From the NCBI GenBank assembly GCA_944548615.1, contig OX155960.1, positions 9,883,996 through 9,947,995 of the forward strand: a DNA stretch of 64,000 nt, read 5' to 3'. The notes beneath the pieces were generated by a model. It ran no database searches, was not told the DNA's origin, and saw only the letters and a program-made list of their open reading frames with translations. Origin of the DNA: Micropterix aruncella. Its lineage: Eukaryota; Arthropoda; Insecta; Lepidoptera; Micropterigidae. Made by a program: the position numbers and the translations under genes. Position 1 is the first letter of the stretch. Every line of letters begins with the position of its first letter. Positions 20,406 through 31,408 of this stretch are shown one piece after another.

Positions 20406-21704
20406 TTTTAAGCTATTGCATAGCTTTTATCGCGGGCCTGGGCCAGCGCGGCGACCAAATGAAGAAATTTCTTAACGAAAATTAATGATTTTAAACTGAT
20501 AATTACGTCTAAACGAGTACTGCTTACGATTCGAAAAAAATAAATGTTAAACAAGAACATTTTCCTAATATTCTTAGTTTTGAATATTTTAGGTTTTGTT
20601 TATATTACATACTGTAATTAATTTGTGAAATTAGGTCTAACCGAACAAAAAACGACTACAACGCAAATACTATCTGGCGTATTATTATGAAACCTGCACC
20701 ATTTTAAAGATAATTTAATTATATATCTTTTTATCTACGCGTTTTTTCGAATAGTCAAAGAATAATATCCGTTTTTTTTGCTTTATCGAATAAAATTCGT
20801 GCGCGGCGCTCTATCGGAAGACGTTTAAATTATTCCGGATGATTTGCTTCCGCAGCCGCAAATGATTCGGAATAATTTCAACGTTTTCCGATAGAGCGCA
20901 GTTATCTGATATCAGAAATAAATTGAATTAATACAGTATGACCGCGGACCACTGTCACGGTAGGATTCTGACGCTGTGTTCCGAAAGAAGACGAAATAAA
21001 TTACGTAATTAAAAAACAAAATGCCCAGGAAATCAAATTTTTTACAACATAAACGCCGTATACTGGAGAAAAATAGATTATTAAGTAACGTGTATTATTA
21101 CGTGTATATTATTACCATTTGTCTGCTCTGACGTTCCTTGCCTGACGTCACATTGGGGTGACTAGACGAATAGCCTTCAAGCAACAAGTTAACTAATTAA
21201 CTTTTATAAAATAAAATACGTCTTTTATTTCATAAACTGGACGTGATTACTGTTAGATCAAACTTGAATATTGATTTTGAAAATCGATTTAGGGTCGATT
21301 TCTATATGAAATCTGCGGGTAAAAGTACCTACACATAAGTATAAGTGGAACCGTCGATTTGCTAAATTCATTCATAAAGCGACAAAATTTCATTCGTGAT
21401 TTTCGTAGTATGACGTAAATAATTATACTTTGGTTGGAGGGGTTGTATTTGTGGCAATAAGATCATTTTGTGGTTTTTAGCCAAAAATCTAGTAGTAATC
21501 ATAATAATTCTACTTATAACATAGTTAAGTGCATATCTGACTCACTGACTGACTCTATAATGCTGTAGGTAAAGACAGTCTTTTATTTGTCAGATTTGAC
21601 AATGGGACCACCATTGACGCGGTATTTACCAGATATTTAGAGGATATCAAGTCTCAAACTCATGTTTCTTTTTTCAGTTACCATAAACCTATAGTTTCAA
21701 TGTA
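20406..21704. other. Intergenic, otherwise featureless
   Basis: Apart from the hairpin at 20806-20899, AT-rich sequence without coding or repeat signals that I can recognise. Confidence 0.45.
20806..20899. repeat. Imperfect hairpin with 42-bp arms
   Basis: Left arm 20806-20847 begins GCGCTCTATCGGAAGACGTT; right arm 20858-20899 is its reverse complement with four mismatches; loop 10 bp. Could be a minimal foldback element or a precursor-like RNA hairpin. Confidence 0.75.
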
Positions 21705-21718
21705 ACAATTCCTCAATA

Positions 21719-22573
21719 TATAAAATCGAAGACTATCGCGGTTGTTTGACATTATAAATAGGATAGAAAACGAATTTACCGCGTGAAATTTGTAGGACCC
21801 GACGTTTCGGTGACGTTGCAGCCGCCGTTGTCTAGGGTAGACTAAAGAGCTGTCAGTCCGTTGTTTTGCGGGTAGGCCGCAAACCGCTGCCGCCACTGCG
21901 TAGGTTATAACGGTGGTGGGGGGCCGGGCTCGGAGCGCGGGAATTTTTAAAATCCGTCTTGCACACAACACTCACTGTATCCTGTTTTACGTCTTTGCGT
22001 TCGGCGTTCGGCGGCGGGAACATTTTAAGAAGAGGGTTCCACAAACGAAACGGCCCATAGCCACGCGACTGACAGAACACATCAAAGCTGTTAAAAACGT
22101 TCAGCGAGAAAAATCGGCGATCTGCGAACATATATTGGATAGCGGAAGTAACCACTGGATGCAGTTTCAAAATCCCATTGTTCTATCCAAGGAACAATTC
22201 TACTTTCCTCGCATGATCCGGGAAGCCATTGAAATAAGAAGAACTCCGAACTTCAATAGAGATGACGGCTACAAACTCTCTTCTACGTGGAACCCTCTTC
22301 TTAAAATGTTCCCGCCGCCGAACGCCGAACGCAAAGACGTAAAACAGGATACAGTGAGTGTTGTGTGTAAGACGGATTTTAAAAATTCCCGCGCTCCGAG
22401 CCCGGCCCCCCACCACCGTTATAACCTACGCAGTGGCGGCAGCGGTTTGCGGCCTACCCGCAAAACAACGGACTGACAGCTCTTTAGTCTACCCTAGACA
22501 ACGGCGGCTGCAACGTCACCGAAACGTCGGGTCCTACAAATTTCACGCGGTAAATTCGTTTTCTATCCTATTT
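21719..22573 (+). mobile_element. Truncated Penelope-like element inserted as a palindrome, 14-bp target duplication
   Basis: Identical 14-mers ACAATTCCTCAATA stand at 21705-21718 and 22574-22587. Inside them, arms 21756-22041 and 22288-22573 are 286-bp inverted repeats with only about one mismatch seen; a 246-bp single-copy core lies between. The left end carries about 37 bp more of the tail (21719-21755), matching 16040-16075. Penelope-like elements are known for 5'-truncated insertions flanked by an inverted piece of themselves. Near-identity of arms and duplications indicates a recent insertion. Confidence 0.88.
22042..22476 (+). pseudogene. Penelope-like GIY-YIG endonuclease, C-terminal part
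   Basis: Reads QTKRPIATRLTEHIKAVKNV, then SAICEHILDSGSNHWMQF, FYFPRMIREAIEIRRTPNFN and a basic, proline-rich tail up to the stop at 22474-22476. The GIY-YIG domain of Penelope-like elements nicks target DNA; the catalytic YIG half is cut off at the insertion breakpoint (22041/22042), so only QTKR onward remains. The open frame appears to extend leftward to 21913, but that part is translation of the inverted arm and not a real N-terminus. Confidence 0.85.
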
Positions 22574-22699
22574 ACAATTCCTCAATAACCTACATGTATT
22601 GTAAGATAATAAAAATATTTTAAACAATATTAACTTCTCATTTATTCAATAAAAGAAAAAAAATGTTTTCTTATCGGTCACCACGCTCAAAAAGTGTAA

Positions 22700-22747
22700 C
22701 TTGAATTAATATCAAAGAAAAAACTTGAATTAATATCAAAGAAAAAA
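22700..22747 (+). repeat. 24-bp tandem duplication
   Basis: CTTGAATTAATATCAAAG plus AAAAAA occurs twice in a row. The remainder of 22590-23030 is AT-rich and shows nothing else. Confidence 0.6.
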
Positions 22748-23029
22748 GAAATACTGCATAAATAAAATAAATAAATAATTATAATTACATAAGTTGTTAA
22801 AAAATGCTATGCTATGCTTTACTGCGGCAGTCCCCGAGTGCCACACGTATTTTTTTTTTTGAAAGAGTGATTGTTTCAAAAAACCCAATTACTTAATAAA
22901 TTGTACAATTATTGAAATTCAATTATTAGTGCTATCTATCGCATTTTATATAAACTGACTACATCATAGAAATAATACGGAGAGAGTGAATTCCATGTAC
23001 AAGTCGATCTGAACATTAAAAAGTGTAAT

Positions 23030-23330
23030 TATTACAAAAATACGAAAACATATTGCTGGATTGACAATAAAATTATTTTACGTTGATTTGTCTATATAGA
23101 ATGTGCATTTCTATTTTAATATATTATTCTCTCTTACTTTTAATGACATTAGTATATTTTGATTTTTTGTAAGTAGGTAATATTGAATATTACAGCCATG
23201 ACAACTATCATGATAGTTATGTTTTTAATAATTAAATTTTAAACATTTAATTTTGTGACGCATCCAAGTGTAGGAGTGCCTATCTACTGGAGTAGTCGAT
23301 TGTATTGTATTGTATTGTAATCTGTATATC
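23030..23330 (+). repeat. Repeat D, copy 1
   Basis: Contains ATTGCTGGATTGACAATAAA, CATGACAACTATCATGATAG, GTGACGCATCCAAGTGTAGG and ends in TATTGTATTGTATTGTA. The complete series is present inverted at 57212-57500. No coding capacity; class unknown. The pentanucleotide run lies at the same end in both copies. Confidence 0.65.
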
Positions 23331-23834
23331 AAATTAAAAATTTGCATCTTTATGTAAATAAAACTATTATATATTTTTATTTTTATAAAATTGTGAAAGT
23401 ATTGAGATTTCTTGAACAACCAGCCCAAAAATTTTGTCATTTAGTTTACCTTAATTGTTATTACACATTTTTTTTTAAACTTTCCGTTACACTTATTTTT
23501 GTATTCATCCCTGAAAACAGACGCATCCACAGAAACAACAAGGAATATACATTTTAATTGTTTGTGTTTTTTACCAGGATTTAATTATTGGTCCACTTTT
23601 ACTATAAGCTAATATCGGTTTATCTCACTAATGCACTAAAGTTATAGACAGATCACTAATCATGAGTAAACGTGTCAAATTATCTCCTTGCTTTTTTGGA
23701 ATAATGCTTTTGATTAAACATGTTTTTAGCTACCTTTCTGAATAATTAACTCATAATTGACTTTTTGACTTTGTCTCACTGTTGCTCTCAGATATCGATG
23801 TGTTACATATTATGGTCCCGTGCAGGTGATACAG
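23331..23834. other. No recognisable feature
   Basis: AT-rich, Phe/Tyr-rich short frames only. Confidence 0.4.
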
Positions 23835-24485
23835 GTTCCTAATGGCTCTGTGCAGCTTGGGCAGATAGGCTTCTTTGTATTACCTTGGCGAGCCCAACTT
23901 ACGGTTTACCTCTCGTCCGGTGGCCTCCTCGAGAGGGACATAACCAAGAAGGGCCGCTGAGAACTCTGCCCGCGGCTGTAACCAGACGTGTAGATCCAGA
24001 GGAAATCTCTGGCAGATCTGGGCGGTTTGCCTATCAGGCTGTGTCAGCCACGCTTACACTATACGGCGTGGGTGACGTCTGGAGACGTATGTTTTCTAAA
24101 GAGCGGAAGTAGCTGTTGACCTGACGTCCCCTATTCTTAGAAAGGATTCGATGGCCACTCGATTCCGAGTGACCTTGACGGGCAAATGGCCCCACGGATC
24201 CGTGATAAATTTAGTACGACTTACTTGTAGAGGACACGAAAGTGACCTTGAACCCGTGACTGGAGGATGGTGAAATTATATCTGGTAGTAAGGGCGTGAA
24301 GGTGGTACGCCGGGCTCACTTTCGAGTCCCTCACGTTAAGGGGTTTGACTAGTAAGGCCTTGTTAATATAGTTAGACTGTGAACTGTGATTGTACCTAGT
24401 TATATCCACGTGAGAGAAATTTACATGATATCGTTATACCTTTCTGGGGTGGCGGGTTCCCCCTTTTAGAAGTTGGCCGCTTTCA
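23835..24485 (-). mobile_element. Family B copy B3, divergent subfamily
   Basis: Collinear with B2 but clearly more different: CCTAATGGCTCTGTGCAGCT start, GGTGGCCTCCTCGAGAGGGA, GTTTTCTAAAGAGCGGAAG, GTGACTGGAGGATGGTGAAA, and a GGGTGGCGGGTTCCCC end. It groups with 60562-61702. The retained block order without a retained reading frame argues for an old non-coding element family. Confidence 0.6.
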
Positions 24486-24805
24486 ATGTTACATATTCGA
24501 TTGAAAACAGATAAAAGAGATACGATTTAAAAGAAAAAACTACCTAATTTAGGTTTAGTAAAATGGTATTGCTTGAAAAATGATATGATAAACTTATTAG
24601 ATTGATTCATTAGCAACGTCCTAAAAAATGGGTGTTTGTGATATAATAGCGGTAAGAATCGTACTTTCGTAACCCCACGAGTTGCATTTTTGCCTAATTT
24701 GGTTTATTTTATCCCTGTTCGCCAACCCCTGATAGAGAATAGGTAAATAGCCACACAAATATTATATGAGCCCGCGAGCCGCATTCGGTTGGCCAGAATA
24801 TGCAA

Positions 24806-24825
24806 CATTTATGACGTCATAAATG
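24806..24825. promoter_or_regulatory. 20-bp perfect palindrome centred on a CRE
   Basis: CATTTATGACGTCATAAATG is fully self-complementary and contains TGACGTCA (CREB/ATF site). No transcript is evident beside it. The rest of 24486-25619 is AT-rich, with AAAACCCTAATA twice near 25425-25460. Confidence 0.35.
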
Positions 24826-25619
24826 CTACGCGCCTTCTACTGATTCGGGACATTTTATTCGACGTAAAACCGCACTGAGATAAACTTAATAGCTGCGTAA
24901 AATTAACATTTTGCACAATTATCCAACGGATTAGGCAATTTTCTACGGCTAAAATGTAATCTAGATTATATTTCGTAGATCTAATAACACGCAATGGGAC
25001 ACTAAACTCAGCGACAATCATAACTCGCATAATTACACTCAGAAAAATATAACAATATATTACATGAAAATACTCATGTCTCAACAAGGATTACATATAC
25101 AATTCGGACTGTGGTACATGCGTATGAATTAACATGACGCGTAACCGTGTTAGCGTGGCGGTAGTTACCGTGTCGTAATGTTAAAACATAATGTTATTCC
25201 ATTACGTCGCCATCTTGGGATCTCAGTTCTAACATGACAGCATGTAGTAGTATACGTACGGTTTTAGCCGGACTCATGAATCATGTTGAAACTACAGTAT
25301 ACTCTTATTTCCCTACAAACAGTATGGAAAATGATCTACATATACATATAATCGAGTAATAGAGTATCAACAAAATTCCTTGTAATTCATCAAAATTACG
25401 ATTGAAACATCGTTATTCTGTATAAAACCCTAATAAAAATATGGTAATAAAACCCTAATAAAATATATTAATATACAACAATTCAATATTTTTCTCGTGA
25501 AATATAAAGTGTCAAGTATTGCCCTTTCGTTCAAGGTGGAAAACATATTATGCATAAAAAAATGCACTCAATCTTTAGAATCAATCAAACACAGTTAGAT
25601 ACAAATAAGAAACGTTTTT

Positions 25620-25913
25620 GGGCCCGATTGCGTTTCTTTGTGAACTAAAACTAAAATTAGTCCAAGCGAACGAGACAGAGCAATACGTTAGAGCGGATTA
25701 TGAAACGAACGATCATCGATAAATACTACCCGCCGAACTTATACTCGTCCGAATAAATTCGAGCATATTTTGTGTGGTTTAAGATTTGACCTTGGAGGGC
25801 AGTTTTAATGCGAAAAAGTGACAACTGGTCATCTCACACTCCACTCTGGCGCCCTGTCTCGTTCATACGGACTAATTTCCGTTTTTAGTTCACGAAGAAA
25901 CGCAATCGAGCAC
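25620..25913. mobile_element. MITE A, complete copy (294 bp)
   Basis: Starts GGGCCCGATTGCGTTTCTTT and ends with the inverted AAACGCAATCGAGC. High overall similarity to 18652-18946, including ATACTCGTCCGAATAAATTC and GCGAAAAAGTGACAACTGGT. No ORF. Confidence 0.75.
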
Positions 25914-26020
25914 ATTGTCTATGTTAAAGCAGCAAACTCGTGTACGACATGATCCATCGAAACTTATTTAGCAATACCTCTCAGGAGATCCGCTTTTTGT
26001 CAAACCAGCTACTTTGTTGT

Positions 26021-26071
26021 CTTTGTCTACTTTGAGGTCGTAACAATAATACGACCTCAAAGTAGACAAAG
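26021..26071. repeat. Perfect 22-bp hairpin
   Basis: CTTTGTCTACTTTGAGGTCG+TA (26021-26042) and its exact reverse complement (26050-26071), loop ACAATAA. Isolated in AT-rich DNA. Confidence 0.85.
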
Positions 26072-26511
26072 ATATAATATGATAATTAAAAAATTAAAAA
26101 TAGAAAAAATATTATTATGATAATACGAGTATAGGTATATTTACATATGCAAAAGTGCCTTGATAACTATTTATCAAAGAAAATGACAATTTGCAATGCC
26201 ATTTTATTATATAATATAGAAGTTAATTAAGAATGTAGGTAGGTACTACAATACAATACAATATAGCCGTAAATTTGCATAATATATATATAAATAAATA
26301 GAAATATGTTCATTCAAGAGATTTTAATAATGCCTCGCAGTCTTTCCTAGATTTATTTAGCAGCCAATTTATCACCACTCTTCGAAAAGTAGGGTATGGT
26401 AAGTCGGTCGTCGGTTCCTCAAAGGGTGGTTTAATTTTTCTTTATTAAACTAATCGGTACGTGCAACTAGCTGATGCATTTAAGGCGACATCGCATAGAC
26501 GGGAGGGAGAG

Positions 26512-26538
26512 ACCACACTAGTCCAGGACTAGTGTGGT
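26512..26538. repeat. Perfect 13-bp palindrome
   Basis: ACCACACTAGTCC, one base A, then GGACTAGTGTGGT. The rest of 25914-27360 holds degenerate GTACTTAAGT/AGTATTACTC repeats (26725-26850) and no gene signal. Confidence 0.7.
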
Positions 26539-27360
26539 TTCTCAATTAAACGAAAATTTACGCCATTACTGCATCATAGATATTTGGTGGACTAGTGTTA
26601 TATTTCTTAAAAAGATGCATTTAGGCATTGAGAATAAAGTTGTATCAAAAAGTGAAATTCGAAAATAATGTGACTAGTTTGAATCTCAAATAACCGATTC
26701 ATTTGACAGTATTTCCGATACGATTAATTCCAGAATACTTGAGTAATACTGAGCGGAGATGGCTGGATTTTTCCTCTACATTCAATACTTAAGTATCGCA
26801 CAGTACTCAGTAAATACTAGGCTGAGTATTACTTAAGTACTGAACCGACAGTCGATAATAAATTCGAGTGTTAAGACGAACATTTTAAAAATGTCGATGA
26901 TGTCAAAGCTCGCATTTTCGCTAAATGTTTATCTCAACATGAAACAAATCTTTGAAACCTTCGTATAAATTCAATACTTATTATTTAACTAAACCTCGCC
27001 GACGTTGCCTGTGTCTGGTTAGCCTAATGTAATATTACCTCCGTTAGCACGTCGTACGGTAACATTAATTTAACATAACATGTCATGTTAACGCCTGCCA
27101 TCTTGGCGAGCTCGCCGTCTTAACTATTATCATCTCTACAATGAAGTAAGGAGAATGCATCCGGACTATCCGGCTTCGAGAGAGATTTGCTTTCGGATTT
27201 AACCCCTAACACACGAACCCTAAATGCATTTTTTTAATTATTTCATTTATGAATTTATTAATTTATTTCATTTATTTATTGTTTTATAAATCAGGAAGTT
27301 AATTTTTCCGAGGACTCCACACATCAAGACGACGGACTTCCGGAATTTCAATCAACAACT

Positions 27361-28752
27361 GGAGCTGTCAACTACAACGGGCGAACCCGTCGTCAACCCG
27401 TTTTGACGATATTTGATCGTTCTGTCTCCCGAAAGGTGAGCGTAGAAGACTTGGGACGAAAATAGTCCATTGTCTAGTTACGCCCCTCGCCCGTAAGAAG
27501 CCAACGCATTACCGCGAGAAACCGGGTTTTCAACAAGCGGGGCGACACTCGCGCCCTTACTTCCAGTTACAGCCACATTTCTCCAGCCTCCCGACTGCTT
27601 ACGGGTTCGAGGTCGATTGCCCGGTCCTCTCCCTTGTGTAGCGGTAATTAGGTGTCTACCGAATCTATCGCGGACCACGGCGTCCTTTACCCGGCTATAT
27701 CGGGTAGAAGAATGGTCGTTTCAATAGCGGCTGCCACAAGGTAAACAACCGCCCCCACTCAATAGGAAACAAACTCTCCCGGCTATCTGTCGGAATGCAA
27801 AGTCGATTGGCTAACGCCGCACGGCGCGCAAACCATCCAGGAGCGCCCGAAATACGATTCCCGGGAAAATTAGCCGCAGGACAGAGTCCGATCGGGGGTA
27901 GTTGTTAACCTTACGGCAACTGCTCTTGAATCGACCATTTGGCCACCCGACCCCGGTTGAAGATCCGGGCAAAGGATACCGTGGTCTGCGATAAATTCGG
28001 TAAACGCCGTATCACCGCTACGTAAGAGAGGGGATCGCGCAAGCGACCTCGAACTCGTAACCAGTCGGGAGACTGGAGTAATCTGGTTTCAACTGGCAGT
28101 AAGGGCGCGAGTGTCAGCCCGCTTGTTGGTCCGTCTCTTTACCGCCCCGAGGGGCGTTTCGTTCTTTGCAGGATCCAGGGATTCCTCCCCTTCGTGGCTG
28201 CTCCGAGACCTGCCCACGGACCGTGCGCCTCCACCATCATCGTTTCTGGAGCGTCCTCTACCCCGCTTACCGGCCCTAAATTTATGATATTTGTTGTTTT
28301 TTTTTTTTCATTTGTGAATATGGTAAATTTAGTATTATTTTTGTAAATTTTTCTTTTGTAAATACCTTTTATTATAAATAAATGGGTTCTCGGGGCGGCA
28401 CGGGGGGGGGGGTGGTTTACCCTATTTCACCCCCTGCGCGCTCTACCCTTCTGGTACGCGCAGGGTTGTCGTAGCACGACATCCCGGGCAGACAAGACGA
28501 CCCTCGTCGTTATAACTGCCCGGGCGGTGGGCGGGGTTTGCTGCCCTCACCTATCGCCTTGAAACTCTTAACTGTTGACTTAGCTGGCTATCTCTCGGTA
28601 AGGCGTTGGTTTCTTAGGTGCGAGTGGCGTAACTAGACGGTGGACTATTTTCGACCTAAGTCTTCTACGCTCACCTCACGGGAAACAGAACGATCCAATA
28701 TCGTTAAAACTTTCTTAGGTGACGGGTTCTATCGTTGTAGTTTACAGCTCTA
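27361..28752. mobile_element. Family B copy B4: inverted pair with an insertion in the right arm
   Basis: Left arm 27361-27893 starts GGAGCTGTCAACTACAACGG; right arm 27894-28752 is in reverse orientation, starts inside the unit at GGGGGTAGTTGTTAACCTTA and ends GTTTACAGCTCTAGC. So the left arm lacks its distal 100 bp or so and the right arm its first 270 bp; the two are fused back to back with no spacer. At about 28120-28575 the right arm is interrupted. Confidence 0.7.
28120..28575. mobile_element. Unidentified insertion inside family B copy B4
   Basis: Family B homology stops after AGTGTCAGCCCGC and resumes at AGCTGGCTATCTCTCGGTAA. The 455 bp between are GC-rich at both ends (CCCGAGGGGCGTTTCG; CATCCCGGGCAGACAAGACG) with a T-rich core and an AATAAA at 28375-28382 and a G-run at 28404. 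It may be the 3' end of a retroelement; not recognised. Confidence 0.4.
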
Positions 28753-29185
28753 GCTATGGCTTGAGCAATCTAATACCCTATACAATCTTATACATCATTT
28801 TACGCACCTAAAAGGAAATACTTAAATGTTTTTATTCCTAATATCCCAATAAATGCAAACCCTTACAGCTATAAATCAAATAAAGACGTCGTAGGGGGCA
28901 TTAAACCCGAACATTTCGCATTCGGGATCCTTTAATAAAAATGTTGTCGTTCGAGAATACGTCTGTGGCGAGATGCAAACAGATGCCACCCTAATTTCAA
29001 TACAATATATTGGTAGCGTGTACATATTTTATTCTTTTTTATCAGATTTGGCAAACGCCTGGCTCACGGGTTGTGCTAGCAGCCTTTGTATGATCTTCGC
29101 GAAGCTGAATGTAGCACTGGTTTATCACTTTGTAGCACTAGCATCAATTTTATTTTATTTTATATGGTACCAAAACAAAATATTG

Positions 29186-29227
29186 ATAATGGCATTGATT
29201 ATATAGATTATTAGACAGCTCAATGCC
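29186..29227 (+). repeat. Repeat C copy 2, left fragment
   Basis: GGCATTGATTATATAGATTA to CAGCTCAATGCCA. The homology to copy 1 continues at 30423 on the other side of family B copy B5. Confidence 0.55.
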
Positions 29228-29289
29228 ACACATGGAGATGTCTACTACAACGGGCGAACCCGTCTTCCTAGGAAGTTTTAACGATAATG

Positions 29290-29787
29290 ATAAAAAGAAA
29301 ATTGGCATCCACACATGCTTTCTATACGTTGGACGAATTCTACAGCTGTGCTGAATCGTTTGCAGTCTAAATAGTATTTGTAAATTAGATTTAAAAAGTT
29401 TAGGGCATGAAATGCTATTTTACAATATTGATAGGATTTTTTTTTAATATACGCTTCAGGCGTTTTAGTTGTTAAGTTGACTTGTGAAACGGTATTATTT
29501 CTAAATTGTGTTGGAATTTAATTACTGGATCATTTAACATTTCTTTTTATATATTTTTTTTTGTTTTGTTTTTTTATTATTATTTGTTTTGATGCGATTA
29601 TTCTTTATTTTATTTTGTTAATTTGACACTTTTGCCACTATTTATATTTCTACTATGGGTTTTCATTTAGAAATTTAACTAATATGTAATATATCTAATA
29701 TGTATTTTTTCTTGACGATTTTACCAGAATAGGTATCTTTGTTGTAGATATCTAGTCTTTTTTAAAAATAAATTATGATTATGATTA
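29290..29787 (+). mobile_element. Retroelement 3' end with (ATTATG)n tail inside B5
   Basis: Family B stops at AACGATAATGA and resumes at TGATCGTTCTGTCTCCCG. The insert is AT-rich and ends ATTATGATTATGATTATGAT, a simple-repeat tail of the kind left by some LINEs. No confident coding motif. Confidence 0.45.
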
Positions 29788-29868
29788 TGATCGTTCTGTC
29801 TCCCGAGAAATGAGCGTAGAAGATTTTGGCACGTAGAAGACGAGGCTGATCGTTAAATCCAGACGGAG

Positions 29869-29912
29869 ATATACTGCCAAAACTATTATTTATAATAGTT
29901 TTGGCAGTATAT
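29869..29912. repeat. Perfect 21-bp hairpin, 2-bp loop
   Basis: ATATACTGCCAAAACTATTA+T (29869-29889) and exact reverse complement 29892-29912; TT loop. The nearby direct repeat TGCCAGGGGGC occurs at 29924 and 29952. Confidence 0.85.
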
Positions 29913-30422
29913 GTCTAATACTGCCAGGGGGCGATAATACGGTCGATAATGCTGCCAGGGGGCAGGATGGCCCGCTAGGTTAATTTCGTAGGGCGTTGGA
30001 CTCTAGCGGGTTCCTAGCTTTGCTGGTAGGTAGGTTTGTACCTTAGGTAGCGGTGATACGGTGTCTACCAAATCTATCGCAGACCTCGGCATCCATCACC
30101 CGGCTGTTCACCCGGAATCGTCGTTTCGAGAGCAGTTGCCGTAAGGTTAACAACTACCCCCGCTCTATAGGAGACCTTACTGTTTCCAGACACCCCCGGC
30201 TGTCGGTCAGAATGCACAATCGATTGGCTGACACCGCACAGTGCGCAAACCGTCGAGGAACGCCCGAAGGTTGACTCATAGGGGAAACTAGCCCGCAGGC
30301 TAGAATCCTACCCGTGCTCGCACTTCTGCGTGGAGGCCGCCGGATGGGTATTGACCCCTGAGTTTGACCGACCCTAACATATGGGTCTTAGTGGCCTAAC
30401 TGCAACAGGCGCCATTAGCTCC

Positions 30423-30535
30423 CAGCTGTACGCCATGGTACGTTTTGTAAACCCTTCTGCGCCGGCGGCATGCAGGTGGTACTGATATCATTGTCCGACG
30501 AAATTATTAGCAATTTATTTAACCATCTATATTAA
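30423..30535 (+). repeat. Repeat C copy 2, right fragment
   Basis: TACGCCATGGTACGTTTTGT, CTTCTGCGCCGGCGGCATG, then GATATCATTGTCCGACGAAA match the second half of copy 1. Confidence 0.55.
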
Positions 30536-30952
30536 CATTGATTATGCACGGGTTTAACGATGGATTGATTTATTTGAAAACCATGAAAAATCCAATAATT
30601 CGTTAAAATTTCCTGTTTCTGTGCAACAAATAAAAACGGTAATAAATTAAAACAATGGAAGCATTGTTTGTTTTCAAAGCATCGTTCGATATTTCACGGC
30701 ATTTTCATCCCGTTATTGCCTTTTCTCGCCGATATTTCCCGGTAAATTTCGTGAAACAATCGTCAATGAAGAGGGAGTGTTTTTGTTTCGCAGGGGAATT
30801 TTCATTCATTCTTTGCCTAAGCAAAGACTTACAAAATAATCTATGAAGAGTCAAGTATTTTATATACTTATTTTCGGATCTTCTGAAATGGGATCGAGTT
30901 TAATATAAATAATATATACGATTTATAGAATATCTAGGATATCCTGTTAAAT

Positions 30953-31085
30953 AAAAGCATTGATTATAAAGGTAATAGATTGCTCAGTGCCATAGTACGT
31001 ATTGGTAAACCTTCTACGCCGCGGCATGTAAGCGGCTCCGATAGCATTGTCTGGCGATACTAATAGCAATTGATTTGGCAACTAT
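30953..31085 (+). repeat. Repeat C copy 3
   Basis: AGCATTGATTATAAAGGTAA, GCCATAGTACGTATTGGTAA, CGGCATGTAAGCGGCTCCGA, ATAGCATTGTCTGGCGATAC. About 420 bp downstream of copy 2. Sequence 30540-30950 and 31086-31400 shows no feature. Confidence 0.6.
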
Positions 31086-31408
31086 AATAAAATTTAAAAT
31101 GAATGGTATTTTACAACGTTCTGATTGATTATAAAAACCAATCATTTAACCAATGACAACAATAAATAAAAATATTGTCATCTATCGCATTTTTATATAG
31201 GCTGATTGCACCACAAAAATAATAAATACGTGAGCGATATCCCGCCTTGTAAATAAACCGTCTGACGTGGATATCAAGTGGGTTGCTTGTGGATCAATCG
31301 GTTGCTTGTGCAAAAGTTTAGTAGATGACAGTGGAAGCGTAGAAAATTTATGATAAGTATTGAAAGGTGAATTATCGATATGGCGATTGCTAATCAAAAC
31401 TCACGTAC

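Larger units (their letters stand above)
29228..30422 (+). mobile_element. Family B copy B5, single unit inserted in repeat C
   Basis: Starts GGAGATGTCTACTACAACGG-like and ends GCGCCATTAGCTCCC. Repeat C homology breaks off just before and resumes just after, and CAGCT...GCCA is present at both junctions, a possible degenerate target duplication. Two secondary insertions interrupt the unit (29290-29787 and about 29860-29950). Without them it is about 630 bp. This copy defines both ends of the unit: GGAGCT at left, AGCTCC at right, a 6-bp inverted terminus. Confidence 0.7.

Noticed and set aside
21913..22041. N-terminal half of the 187-codon frame
   Set aside because: It is the inverted Penelope arm read backwards; only 22042-22476 is genuine element coding sequence.
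22183..22416. Minus-strand frame starting MVGGRARSAG
   Set aside because: Antisense of the right palindrome arm; mirrors the frame at 21913.
25425..25470. AAAACCCTAATA repeats as telomeric sequence
   Set aside because: Insect telomere unit is TTAGG/CCTAA; only two imperfect units are present.
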